Source of the DNA: Nectonema munidae
Taxonomy: Eukaryota > Nematomorpha > Nectonematoida > Nectonematidae
Direction of reading: 5' to 3'
Length of the DNA: 64,000 nucleotides
Assembly (NCBI GenBank): GCA_030549495.1
Contig: JAUIRK010001018.1
Coordinates: 285,358-349,357, forward strand
The position numbers and the translations under genes are program-made. Shown piece by piece: positions 46,811 to 58,190 of the stretch. Numbering within the stretch: position 1 is the stretch's first letter; every line of letters begins with the position of its first letter. A model generated the notes under the pieces. That model saw only the letters and a list, made by a program, of their open reading frames with translations. It had not been told where the DNA came from and ran no database searches.

Positions 46811-47469
46811 AAACGAATGTGTTAGATCTATTTAATTTTTTTCATTTTGTTCTATAAAATTAATCCTTCTTTTTGAATAACTTGTGCCAGTCAAAAAAGT
46901 TGTTTTGGTCATTAGAGTAAACAAATTTTTGGCCTTTCCAGTGTTAAATGGATTTATTAATATCATCTTATTATTTTTAAGTTTTTTTATAATTTTAATT
47001 AACATCCCAAAAATTAATGGGGGTCGAATTTTATTTTTCCAATTTTCAAAATTACTGGTCTGGAAATACCACAAGAGACCAAAGAAATCCGTTAAAATTG
47101 AAAGCCCCCTCGCCCCCCTGGTACACACATACACAAAATAATAGGAAAGCAAAAAGCGCTGCTTGATACTGAAAACTAGTAATTGGGTTTGAGGGATCGG
47201 AAAACTTTTTTACCCGTCGACCACTTCATAGAACATTTCTCTCACATCGACCCCCACCCCACATAGAAATGTTCCATAAAAACATTAATCAATGTCCAAC
47301 AATTAAGAGAAAAGATACAAAACAAAAATGTTTCATATATCCAGGCCCGTCGTCATGGGAGGGGGGCACAGCGGGGCCGTGCGTGCCCCCCCCCCAAAAT
47401 GGGGCACGAAAAAACGGCACTCAAAACTACTATTACAACAAAGCAATTAAAAAAGTTGGAACAACCATA

Positions 47470-48000
47470 ACAATACATTGGACATTGCTTGACAGTTGCA
47501 TGGGGGAACTAAGTACACGGTTTTCGGAACGAAACTGTGCTCTCTCCAGGTCCTTTTCCAACCTCTGGCCCAAAAACGAAGACTTTCTTGATGTTGATAA
47601 AGTTCAAAAACTTGCAGAGCTCATTAAATTAGATCCACAGTCATCTTTGTTTACAGCGGAATGCTTGGTGGCCAAAAATCTGATCCTCAAAGAGTTTGAT
47701 GTCACCATGCACAATAACATGGGAGATATCTGTTCGTTATTGTATCCCTTCCGAACGGGATTCTCGTTGGTTTACCAACTGTACTCAGCTACACTTACCT
47801 TTGGTGTCAGTTTCGCTGTGTGTGAAGCATTCTTTTCCACACTAACGAGAGTGCTGACATCCTATAGACGATCCATGACGCATCAGCGGAAAAGCAACCT
47901 TGTCCTCCTGTCGTTTTTGCGCGAATACACAAAGATTCTAGATTTTGATGAAGTATTGAAAGACTTTACAAAAAATAATCGAAAAATTCAGCTGTATTAG
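47470..48000 (+). pseudogene. hAT transposase, C-terminal half with dimerisation domain
   Basis: An uninterrupted frame to the stop at 47998-48000. LDSCMGELSTRFSERN lies near its start. The hAT C-terminal dimerisation region follows: FAVCEAFFSTLTRVLTSYR and MTHQRKSNLVLLSFL. The N-terminal zinc finger and the first part of the catalytic domain are absent. The frame runs upstream without a credible start. Intactness suggests a young copy. Confidence 0.85.
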
Positions 48001-48073
48001 AAGGAAGTGATGTTCTATGCTGCAACTTGTTCCTTTTTTATATATTTTGAGCTTGTTAATAAATAACTGTTTG

Positions 48074-48232
48074 GGGGTCGTTCACAATTGACGTCAACCT
48101 TTTTTTTGAAAAATTTCAACCCCCCCCCCCCCTCATGTTAACTTTTAGATATATCATCACTTAACAAAATCGACTTATGTCAACTTTGGATACCCCCCCC
48201 CGTTTTAGTTGACGTCAATTGTTAACGACCCC
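48074..48232. mobile_element. 159-bp MITE nested in the hAT derivative
   Basis: GGGGTCGTTCACAATTGACG and the reverse complement of the right end, GGGGTCGTTAACAATTGACG, differ at one base. TTG flanks both sides (48071-48073 and 48233-48235), a possible 3-bp duplication as in Harbinger-type elements. C homopolymers occupy the centre. Confidence 0.8.
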
Positions 48233-48640
48233 TTGCTACTTTCAGATTCTGGGTTTGTTTTTACAATTTTACTGATTAGATTGAAATTACTAGTAACATG
48301 CTTTGGGGTTTATTCTGATATCTTCGGTTACGTCCACCTGTCAACTGTCCGTCTGAGTGAGCATAGCTGTTGAAGCGGACGTTACGTATTTTTTCACTCC
48401 CTTATTAACTTAATTAACTTAACTTAACCCAAAATTTTTATGCGTGCCCCCCCCCCCCCCCCTGGACAAGTGTCCTGGCGACGGGCCTGCATATATCCTT
48501 TACTATACAATGTCCTAAGATATGTTTTAAAAGAAAAAGGAATTTATTACTACAATAAAGTAAAAAACATAGCATAATTTGGTAAGTTTGTCTATCTTAT
48601 CGAACCCCAGGGGTGATATAGACCACTTTGCCGACCCCTG

Positions 48641-49833
48641 ATTTATACAGATATTTTTTTCTAAGTTTATAAAGGATTTCTTTTTTAAATTAAAAATTTG
48701 TGAAATACCTTTAAAAATATTCCAGTTTAAGCATTTTATGTTTTTTATGTAACAGTATAAATAAAAATTTTGAAAAATCTATCTATATAAGAGGCAATAT
48801 TAGAATATTTTTTAAAGTATTTATGAATTTTTAATATAAAAATTAGATCTTTGATGATTTTATAAAAAATCTCAGTATAGCACAAGGACTAATGTTATAT
48901 GACTATTACACAGGAGAAAACAATTAAGAAAAAACTTTATACAAGACAAAAACGTTAAATTTTAGATTTAACAATATATCTTATGAGATAAATTAATAAT
49001 ATATAAGGAATAGAAAAATTTATAGATATAAAAATTAAAGTCATTTAAGAAAGGATAAATAGTGAAAAAATTTAGAAAATATTCTATAACCTTCTTGTAT
49101 TTTCTTCTTTCTGCCAAGGGTTGCTAATTTATCGATCAAAGTTTCTTCTTTTTTATTTTTCTGTAAGGTAGACATCAAGTTTGAAGGAAAAAAATAAATT
49201 ATAAATTAGCCATTTTTAGGACAGAAAAATTGGGGAAGGAAAAAAATTTTAATTTCCAAATCAAATTTTAAAATTTTTCTTTATTTATAATAGATTTTAT
49301 ATAAATAATTTTTTTCTGTATAATCGCAATAGCTCAGTAGCTCTCGTTCTTCGTATATAATTTTCACATATGGTATTTTATTTGAGTACAAAGGGTGAAA
49401 CGTATGTCAGAATTTTGGAACTGAAGTTACTTTGCAATTTAAATATTTGCCATTTTTCAATGTGCTACTTTCATTTTAGTCTTCCCATAAGGACTGTATT
49501 CATTCTGAAGTATATTATCTATATACTTCATCAATTTAAGTCAAAAATTAAGTGAAATGGGAAAATTAGCGTAGATAAATCTTTTTATTCTGAAGTCTAA
49601 AATGAAAGTTCATACATTTGGAATTTTTCTTTGAAGTTGTAGAAAGTTCTGGAAATTACATTCAACACTTTGCTTTTGAAATTTTCGGGAAATTTTTGTT
49701 CTAACACCATTGACGGACATCGTGACTTTTTTGCCAATGTTAAAAATTCCTTCGACTTCGAATTTTATCCATTTAATTAAAAATATAATGTTATCTCAAT
49801 CTTAAAAAATGTTATAGCATTTTAACTTTAATT
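48641..49833. other. No feature seen
   Basis: Very AT-rich non-coding sequence. Confidence 0.35.
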
Positions 49834-50151
49834 CAGGGATCGGCAAAGTGGTCATATCGACCCCTGGTGGTCCATAACAGATATTTAGGGGTCAAAAAGA
49901 TAGAAAAACTTACCAAATTGTTCTATGCTTTTTTTACTTTATAGTAGTAATAAATTTCATTTTTCTTTTAAAACATAGTTTAGCACATTGTATAGTGTAG
50001 GATATATGAAATATTTTTGATTTCTATTTCTCTCTTAATTTTTGAGATTGATTAATGCTTTTATGAAACATTTCTATGTGGGTTGGGGGTCGATGTGAAG
50101 ACAAATGTTCTATGAAGGGGTCGACGGGTAAAAAAAGTTTGCCGATCCCTG
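49834..50151 (-). mobile_element. hAT-type MITE, copy 2, inverted
   Basis: This is the reverse complement of copy 1 (1009-1316) along its whole length. The ends are CAGGGATCGGCAAA and TTTGCCGATCCCTG. Flanking 8-mers ctttaatt and ctttaaga match at six of eight bases. Confidence 0.88.
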
Positions 50152-52722
50152 CTTTAAGACATCCTTTTTCATTTTAAGTTCATCCTTTTCACTTTTTTTC
50201 ACCTTAAGTTCTTCCTTTTTCATTTTAAGTTCGTCTTATCTAATGCTTATTGAGGTCAAAGATCATTTAATAAAAATGTCGTTGTTTTTGCTTCTTTTAA
50301 AAATTGCGAATATTTTTTATTCCTAGTGAAATATCTACAAAGAGGAACTTTTATTAATTATACCTTTATTAATTTGAGTTAAATTTTTTATCTTTATATC
50401 ATATCATTCTCTTACACTTATTTCACATGTCTAACCCAAAACGTTCACGTCAGGATCTTAATAATCTAAAATATAATGTAACTCTTGTACACTCCAACAA
50501 AATTGAACAACTCTCTCATTCTCACCACCCACATACTCAACCATTCCTCGCATTATCTACATACGCAGAAGTCTTCTCCATAACCACACCTAGCTTAACC
50601 AATAACCTTCAGGATAAACAAAACCCTCTTTTCCTAATTCCAAGTCATCCCTAAATAGCGAGCTTACTCTAAAAATAGCTGCCTTCCGACAAAAAATAGT
50701 CAAAAACTTATAAACTAATAAGAATACACTTACAATCTCTAACACACGATCCTCAAATAGTTGCACTATTTATTTCCAATTTTCAAAATCTGAAGAGAAA
50801 GCACTAGCTCATCAAACACTTCAAAATAACGGAATTAAATCCGAAGATTTACCTATCCTCAAACACCGTTTCCTACTCAGAAGCATACCCATAACCACAC
50901 CACTTTCTTCTCTCTCTGCAACTATTGCTAAGGAAAACCTAAACCTAAAATATGTTGGCACCCTACTGTACGCCAAGCTGGTAACACAGAAACCTTCTCT
51001 TATAATGCTATACTAGAACCCAGCAACACTAACATTTTTAAACACTTACTTAAATCTCCTATACTCATAGTTGACCATCAAATTTTCACCCTAACCTTAG
51101 CAAAACAATTACATCGCCAATACCAGAAATATCTAAAACACAATCACTCAACGAATAAATGCAAAGCTGCATCACCCAATTGCGATCACTGCGGAAATTG
51201 AGGCCACTCTATATCAGAATGCATTTTCAAAAATGATTACACAAAACTCTCATGCTTCAATTGCCACAATCACCACAACGCTACATCCAAACATTGCGAA
51301 TTCCAAATTCAACACGCACAAAATATCCAAAATCAACACAACCTTCCAATAAGCAAATTCCTATGCTATATTTTCTCCACATAAACCTCAACCACTCTAA
51401 TACCGCTTGGACAAACCTATATAACATTCTAATTTCAAACTTCTTTGATGTTATATCCATTAACGAAGCTTATCCAAATCTCTCTTTTAATATGCCAAAT
51501 TACTTACTATATCAAACTTCACCGTTATCCTTTTATTCAGCATGAATCTTCATAAAATCAACCGTTTATCACCCAGCATTAACACGATTCTCTTTCAACA
51601 ATTTTTACCAACCCTTTACTGTCCTTCCTCACACCCAATCGCCATCCCTTTTGATTTCTCCCAATCACTAACGTTTGCTACATCCACACTGCCGTCTACA
51701 TATCATTTAATTATCTCAACCGATTGCAACGCTCGATCACACATCTGAGACCACAAAGAAAACCCAAGAGGACAACAAGTCATCAATTTCTTATGCTATA
51801 ACCACTTCAAATACTCTAAATCTAATATCTAATTGGTCGATGTTGGACATTCCATCAGCTTCAGATCAATTCTTCATAACATTTCAACTTCTCCTAAAAA
51901 CTACAAACATCAAAAACTATAACAACACCATAAAAAAGAACACCCCTCACTGTCTCACATATCTCAACAACTCACTCCCAACATTAACATCTCTCTCCTC
52001 CTCCACATCCATCGATAAAGCGGCACTATCCCTCAATGATCATGTTTCACATTCCATCTTATCCTCCACTCCCATCAACCCATTTACTAAAAGAAGACAT
52101 GCCTATTTCTGGACATCTGAGCTGACTGTATTAAAAAACAAACTGAAACGCATGATCAAAACCCTAAGAAAATCACCCATCCCCTCAATCATTTCCATCC
52201 ATTCTGCCGCTAAAAAGAATACACACAGGCAATACTTCAAGCTAAAAAGAACTCATGGGTAACATTCACCAGCCAGCACTCAAACAATCCATGGAACATC
52301 ATCAATAGGGTAACTAAAAAGAAAAAACTTCCTATTCTCCCTGAAATAATACTTTCATTCATACTACACACTACAACCCTCCATTTCTATCGACAATCTT
52401 TTCCCCCGACTCGACCTCTTATGACCTCCAATTCCACCACACAATCCGAGAACACTCTAAAAACATCATTCATTCCATCCAAAATCCTACCTTTCCTCCA
52501 ATCACACTAAATGAATTAAACACAGCAGTAAACACTTTTAAAACAAATGCTTCATCTAGTTTCGATCATATCTCACCCAAACACATTCTAAATAAAGATT
52601 TATTCCTTATTTTCAATGCATACCTTACTCACCCACATTTCCCCAACGTTTGAAAAATCGGCAAACTCATACTCATTCCTAAACCCAATAAAAATTCAAG
52701 CTTCATTCAAATTTGGCGACTA

Positions 52723-53166
52723 ATGGCTCTACTACCCATACTAGGCAAACTTTTTGAAAAAATCATTCGCAAACGTCTAGTCCACTACATCCTATCCCGT
52801 AACCTCATCCATCACACACAATTTACATATCTTCCCAACAAAAATACGGAAACAGCACTATCTCGTCTAACCACCTACATTGACTCTTCCCTTTCTACTC
52901 ACAAAATTTCTTCTACAATCTTCCTAGACATAAACAACGCTTTCAACTCACCCTGGCATCCTGCCATCATCACAAACCTTGCCCACAAATCATTTCCTCC
53001 TTACATCATCAAATTTATAAGCTCATACCTTTCAAACCGCTGTCTCATTTTCCGACATCGCGCTTCCCTTTCCATTCATAAGCTAATCCTCTCGACTCCC
53101 CAAGGAGGATATCTTTCCGATATCCTCTGGCTAGTCCTGATAGACCCGCTTCTCGATCTAATCTAA
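52723..53166 (+). pseudogene. LINE reverse transcriptase, longest open piece
   Basis: 147 codons of the RT palm and fingers of the element above. ALLPILGKLFEKIIRKRL corresponds to the conserved PISLL--LGK-LE region; TIFLDINNAFNSPWH holds the first catalytic Asp (usually D-xx-AF). STPQGGYLSDILW is the QGS-x-LSP box with the Ser replaced by Gly. The catalytic pair lies in the next piece after a stop. Confidence 0.8.
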
Positions 53167-53783
53167 ACCAACACAGATTTCTCTCAATGTTTTTCAGACG
53201 ACATATTATTCCTCTTCACCAGTAACTCTCAACAAGAAAACCTCACCAAATCCGTTCATTTCTACTAAGGCTACAAGAAAGAGCAAACACACATAAGATA
53301 TTCTTTAACTCCAGCAAAACCAGCCTCATTCACTTCACACGCAGACACACATAACATTTACCCCTTCATTTAAATACCTGCTCTCTCCTCATTCTATGCC
53401 TGCCTCAAAGACTATCAAATATCTAGGACTTAACCTCCAGTCCAATCTAAAATTTTCAATACACTTTAAAAAAATATACCAAAAACTCTCAATCACCCTT
53501 TTTTAACTTAAAAGCGCTATTTCTTATAAATGGGGCCTCCGTCCCAAACACACCAAATACATATACTCATCCTTAATCCTCCCAGTAATTCAATACGGAA
53601 TTCTTTCCTGGGACATCTCCTTAAAACACCCCACAACCATCCATTTTCTTAACAAGATACACGGTCTCTGCTTACTTCGCATCACCAACACATATCGTAC
53701 TACTTCCACACAAGCCTATAAATTCTAACAAACACCCTACCATTACAACTTCAACTCAAAAAACTATTATTAAGCGCTTCATC

Positions 53784-54850
53784 TTGACATACAACAACTT
53801 ACTTCCCCCCTTTCTTCCGATCACACCCCACCGCACTACTCCATCCTATTCTTTCTACTCTACTCTATTAGCAAAAAACGCACCAAATATTGATAACTAC
53901 CTAGTTCATCCCTCAATATATCCATCTCTTTTAACTCACCCATCTGCACAAAATCCATTCAAAACATCTATATGCAAAAACAATTTTTTTGCAAAACAAT
54001 CAATTTCATACCTTCGCTCTATCTCTTCATCAACCTCCCTACGTATCTTCACAGAAGCCTCAAAGAAATCCCTAAGTACCTCCTTTGCTTACGCCTTCTT
54101 GAAAGGCTCTTCCACTCGCCCCTTTTACACCCATCGCTCTCGATTAAATCCTTTACTTTCAATCTTCGAATGCGAAATCTTTAGCCTTTTACACGCCTGC
54201 ACTACGATCACTAACAACATTAATCACCTCCTTCCCCACTTTACTACCATCCATTTCTATACCGATGCACAAAACATAATCCTCTCTATCACACAACATC
54301 CCCTTTCCCTCCTTTCATCTCGCCTCCTCCCTAATCAATCTTACAAAACATTTCCACATACACCTATGCTTGTGCCCTGCTCACCTAAACATACCAGAAA
54401 ACTCCCTCGTAGACTACTTAATCTCAAACTTACACCTAACCTCCCACATCCCTCTCATCAACTCTCTACCTCTCAAAACCTTTCTAACGCACATTCACTT
54501 ATCCCCTCTAGAAGAATGGCAGATGTCCATATCTTCATCTCAAAATGCACTAATCTCCTCTTTACCACACATCAGCACAATTCACACAACTTTCAAAAAC
54601 AAAAAATTTACACCACCGCGTTCAACCATTCGTTGGCTATCAGGCCACTGCCCATGCAAAGCATATCTTTTCCGAATCAAAGTTAGCGAAAATCGATACT
54701 GTCGTTTCGGATGCGACACAATAGAAACGCCATACCACCTCATCTTCACGTGTCAAATCATCTCTTATCATCGCCAAGATCTTATAATTCGCTGCCTTTC
54801 TTCACTAGATTTCCAACATCACTCTCAGATCTTCTGTTACACCGAACACT
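53784..54850 (+). pseudogene. LINE RNase H and C-terminal zinc finger pieces
   Basis: The frame 53784-54686 includes the RNase H strand (LRIFTEASKKSLSTSFAY) with the first Asp replaced, ECEIFSLLHACTTI with the conserved Glu, and IHFYTDAQNI with the next Asp. The overlapping frame 54370-54855 adds the C-terminal CRFGC-x6-PYHLIFTC finger typical of R1/I elements. Confidence 0.75.
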
Positions 54851-55319
54851 ACTAAAATCCCTAGCAACCCTCATTGATACCATTGAAACAACTCTCACCA
54901 CCGTTGATAACCCTATGACAAACTAATCTGCCTTTCCTTTCTATATTTAGAATAACATCTGAAACTCCTCCCAATGTCTACCAACACCTCCATCCTCCTT
55001 AACCAACTCTTAAGCTTAAGCGAGCATATCAGCACACGCTGGAAAGTGCTTTGAAATCTACCTACATATCTATATTTTTTAATTTCGATCTCTTTATCAA
55101 AATGTTTTTAATAAAAGTAAAAAGTGTTCTTTTTTGATATTTTTTAAAATATTTATTAAAATCAATTCTTAACTTAAATGTAATCATATTTTTTTGCAAT
55201 TTATCTTCTTATTTGTAGCGTTTTATTAATAAAATGATTAATTTTGCGGTTTATTTTTATTTTTGTTTTCAATTTTTTTTTCATAACTATCAAATAGAAA
55301 TTTTCAAAGTCAAGCTTAA

Positions 55320-55632
55320 ACATCTATTTCAATGCATGCCTTACTCACTCACATTTCCCCAACGTTTGGAAAATCGGCAAACTCATACTCATTCCTCTAA
55401 ACCCAATAAAAATTCAAGGTTCATTCAAATTTGGCGACTAAGGGCTCTACTACCCATACTAGGCAAACTTTTTGAAAAAATCATTCGCAAACGTCTAGTC
55501 CACCCAGTTTTCTTAACAAGATACACGGTTTCTGCTTACTTCGCTACACCAACACATATCGTACTACTTCCACACAATGCCTATAAATTCTAACAAACAC
55601 CCTACCATTACAACTTCAACTCAAAAAACTAG
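55320..55632 (+). mobile_element. Internally deleted relative of the I/R1 LINE
   Basis: 55328-55505 matches 52612-52788 at about 95 percent by eye, and 55506-55632 matches 53640-53767 equally well. The roughly 850 bp between are missing. Ends do not reach the element termini. Confidence 0.85.
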
Positions 55633-55930
55633 ATGGGTAAATGCCCATTTAGAACAAGATACAAACTTTAAAAAGATTCAAAAATTATACTATCCAATTC
55701 TGTAGTTTTCTGTCAATTATATTTCAAAGTTTCGAAACTCGGACAAAATGATCCAAATTGATGATTTTTTGTTCCTCGTGTGATGTATCCGAGTCGGTCC
55801 TGTAAAAAAGTGTATATGAAGAAAACTTCTGCCATCCTTTTTTGCTTACTTCTTTGTCATTTGGATTAATATTCATTTTTTTTTCTCGCTAAATTTTTCA
55901 TCATGTATGATAAAATATCAAGTGAAAAAA
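55633..55930. other. No feature seen
   Basis: AT-rich spacer. Confidence 0.3.
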
Positions 55931-55939
55931 TATCGGTAA

Positions 55940-56908
55940 TGATCAAACTTCTTTCTACGTAATTTTCCTCAATTAAAAGAGCTTCAAAAATACAGAGAAT
56001 TAAGTATTCTACAGCAAAATCTATTCTTCAAAGGCAATATGATAAAAAAAAGACGACGTATCAAGTTCACACAAGCAACGCAGTAAATATGAAAAAGCTT
56101 CTCACGACTGAAAAACTAAGTTTTTTAGAAAGCCTCATTGAAAGCTCTTCAATGCTAACCTTGAAAGAAATGAGTAAAAAGATGAAAGAAAAGCTTTCCA
56201 TTAAAATTGCTCATAGTACTCTTTACAATTATTTGGTGAATACATTGAAAATAACACTCAAACCAGCAAATTGAGTATAAAGATGCTTAAAAGAAAATTC
56301 TATGCACAAGAGTTTCAAAATGTAGCCCCCAGTCGCAGGAATCTTTAATTTTTATTGTGAAAAGTAGCTTCAACTTTCACCTGAGATGTTCTAACGCTCG
56401 TTAGAAAAGAGGAAGAAGAGCTAGTGTAATTATTCCTACTAACAGAGGAAACAATGTTTCTCTTGTGTTAGCAGTGAACTGCTTTAAAGTGATTTATTAC
56501 GAAATCATCGAAGATGGTACTTGAAACGGTAAAAAGTTTTTAAATTTCATTGAAAATTTGTTTGGAAACCTTAATCTTGATAATTCAATAAAAAGTGATG
56601 CTTGGATTCTCCTAGAAAATGCCAAAATCCACAAGACTAGAGAAGTAAAAGAAATATTTCAACAGAATGAAAAATATCAAGTAAAGTTCCTTTCTCCTTT
56701 TTCCTTCATGTTGAATCCGTGCGTAAACATTTTTTCAAAAATAAAAAGTAAAGTTAGAAATATATTGAATTCCACAAAACTAAATGTGTCTTTTTCATCT
56801 ACAATCAGAGAAGGTGTTGATTTTATTTCTACGTTTGACCGTACAAATTATTATAGACATATGCTAAACAACATCAATATATATAGCTTCAACTGGGCAA
56901 TTATATAG
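55940..56908 (+). pseudogene. Tc1/IS630-like (DDE_3) transposase remnant
   Basis: The helix-turn-helix half (56089-56274: LTLKEMSKKMKEKLSIK, HSTLYNYLVN) precedes KRGRRASVIIPTNRGNNVSL (about 56410-56460) and the second catalytic region. In that region WILLENAKIHKTREVKEIF has Glu where the family has Asp (usually DNA-xH). It then reads VKFLSPFSFMLNPCVNIFSKIK, the family's LPPYSP-LNPIE segment with the last Glu replaced. Several stops lie between. Terminal repeats were not identified. Confidence 0.75.
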
Positions 56909-57049
56909 TCCAAATATTTATTCATGATTACTATTTTTACCCACATAAATTTATTCTTTTTTACTAAAAATATTTCTTTTTAATTTTAACTGTTAAATTA
57001 TTTTTTTTACTAAATTTTGTATTCAATCCAAAGTTTGTAACTTGTTATT

Positions 57050-57525
57050 TGAATAGGCTGGTTTTGAATATTTATAGAAAAAAATCAAAAAAAAAACTAA
57101 ATAAAAAAGACCAACTTAACTGGTAAAACTTTTGTTTCAAGAAAAAGTGAAAGCAAAGCATTCAAATGGATTGAAACATGATCTATATGCGACTTCCAAT
57201 TAAGTTTATTGCCTGTAACGATTCCAAGAAAATTGAAAGAATTTGAAAACTCTATATTGATTTCATTGATTTTTATAGATATTTTTTCATACTTTTTAGA
57301 TGAATTCGAAAATAACATCACTTTCGTTTCTCAAAGTTTATCACGAGATTGTGAGAACATAATTAGCTAAAAAGCTTCTTTCGTTTATTTTCCAAAAGTC
57401 TAAATTTTATCATCCGCATATGCATAGCATGAAACTGTTTCGCTTGTGACGCAATCTAAAACTTCATTCAAGTAAACATTAAACAAAAGAGGGCCAACGC
57501 AATATGAATAGAGGACCAAAGGGTT
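57050..57525 (-). pseudogene. LINE reverse transcriptase fragment, minus strand
   Basis: In changing frames, minus-strand reading from about 57520 gives GPLLFNVYLNEVLD, CYAYADD (catalytic box) and then the 74-codon frame 57097-57321 with SFNFLGIVTGNKLNWKSHID, the conserved post-catalytic LGI--D--LNW-HI motif. It is truncated at both ends. Confidence 0.7.
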
Positions 57526-57846
57526 ATTAAAAAGGAAGTGTTTTATTTTCTAAGATAGATCTTTGTGTCAGAAGTATAAACTGCCATTTAGTTAAAAATT
57601 GCGATGTAAATTGTGTAGAGAAATGAGTAAAAGGTTTTTAGGTAGGATGGAGAAGAGCTATTTATTCAGAGTGTGACTTTTTACCCAAACTCATTAAAAA
57701 ATCAACCAAATATATACAAATAAATATTCTCAATATTTTTTTAAGCTTAAAATACAATAATTCTTTATTTAAGTTTTAGAACCTCAAAAATATTGAGCCT
57801 TATTGGTTGTTAGGGTGTACCTCTTAGCTTAATCGTTTTGTATCAG

Positions 57847-57992
57847 TCTAAAATGGCTGAAAGATTTTAGAATTACCTTCTGTAATTTTCTGAATTGCTT
57901 CTTACCTGAATCCTTTGAATCTAAAATGGCTGAAAGATTTTAGAATTACCTTCTGTAATTTTCTGAATTGCTTCTTACCTGAATCCTTTGAA
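57847..57992 (+). repeat. Exact 73-bp tandem duplication
   Basis: tctaaaatggctgaaagat starts at 57847 and again at 57920; the two 73-bp units appear identical. It lies about 200 bp before the CR1-like LINE ORF1, perhaps in its 5' UTR. A ttcatatttccact word is also repeated at 58006 and 58063. Confidence 0.9.
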
Positions 57993-58190
57993 GTAAAAAC
58001 TTCTGTTCATATTTCCACTAAAAAATTTTTAAATGAATTTTTAATTACTAAAAATTTTGTTCGTTCATATTTCCACTGATTAAAGTTATTTCAAATTTTT
58101 TCTTCATTAAAAAAGACTTATTTTCTCTTCCTCGTTGATATCTTTGATAATATTCACTGTGTTTCGTGGTTTAATATATAGTTATATTTT

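Larger units (their letters stand above)
47342..48489 (+). mobile_element. hAT derivative nested in the MITE, exact 8-bp duplication
   Basis: The ends CAGGCCCGTCG and CGACGGGCCTG are inverted and flanked by exact catatatc repeats (47334-47341 and 48490-48497). G and C homopolymers sit inside both ends. It carries only the 3' part of a transposase, so it is an internal-deletion derivative. Confidence 0.92.
47191..48640 (+). mobile_element. hAT-type MITE, copy 3, interrupted by a hAT derivative
   Basis: The sequence at 47191-47341 matches copy 1 from its left end (first base changed), and 48490-48640 matches its right half, ending ccgacccctg. The split falls at the word gtttcatatatcc, uninterrupted in copy 1. 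No matching 8-bp duplication was seen for the outer element. Confidence 0.85.
50400..55060 (+). mobile_element. I/R1-type LINE, decayed, full-length-like
   Basis: Order: ORF1 region (50427-51370) with two zinc-knuckle words (CDHCGN, CFNCHNHH); endonuclease (51370-51910; DCNARSH and SDQFFITF); reverse transcriptase (52500-53260; LPILGKLFEKIIRKRL, FLDINNAFNSP, STPQGGYLSDI, a degenerate CFSDD in place of F/YADD); RNase H (54030-54340; IFTEAS, FYTDAQ); and a C-terminal zinc finger (CRFGC, ETPYHLIFTC near 54710). At least fifteen stops or frame changes. The plus strand is strikingly C-rich and G-poor from end to end. The 3' tail carries paired hairpins. Confidence 0.85.
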
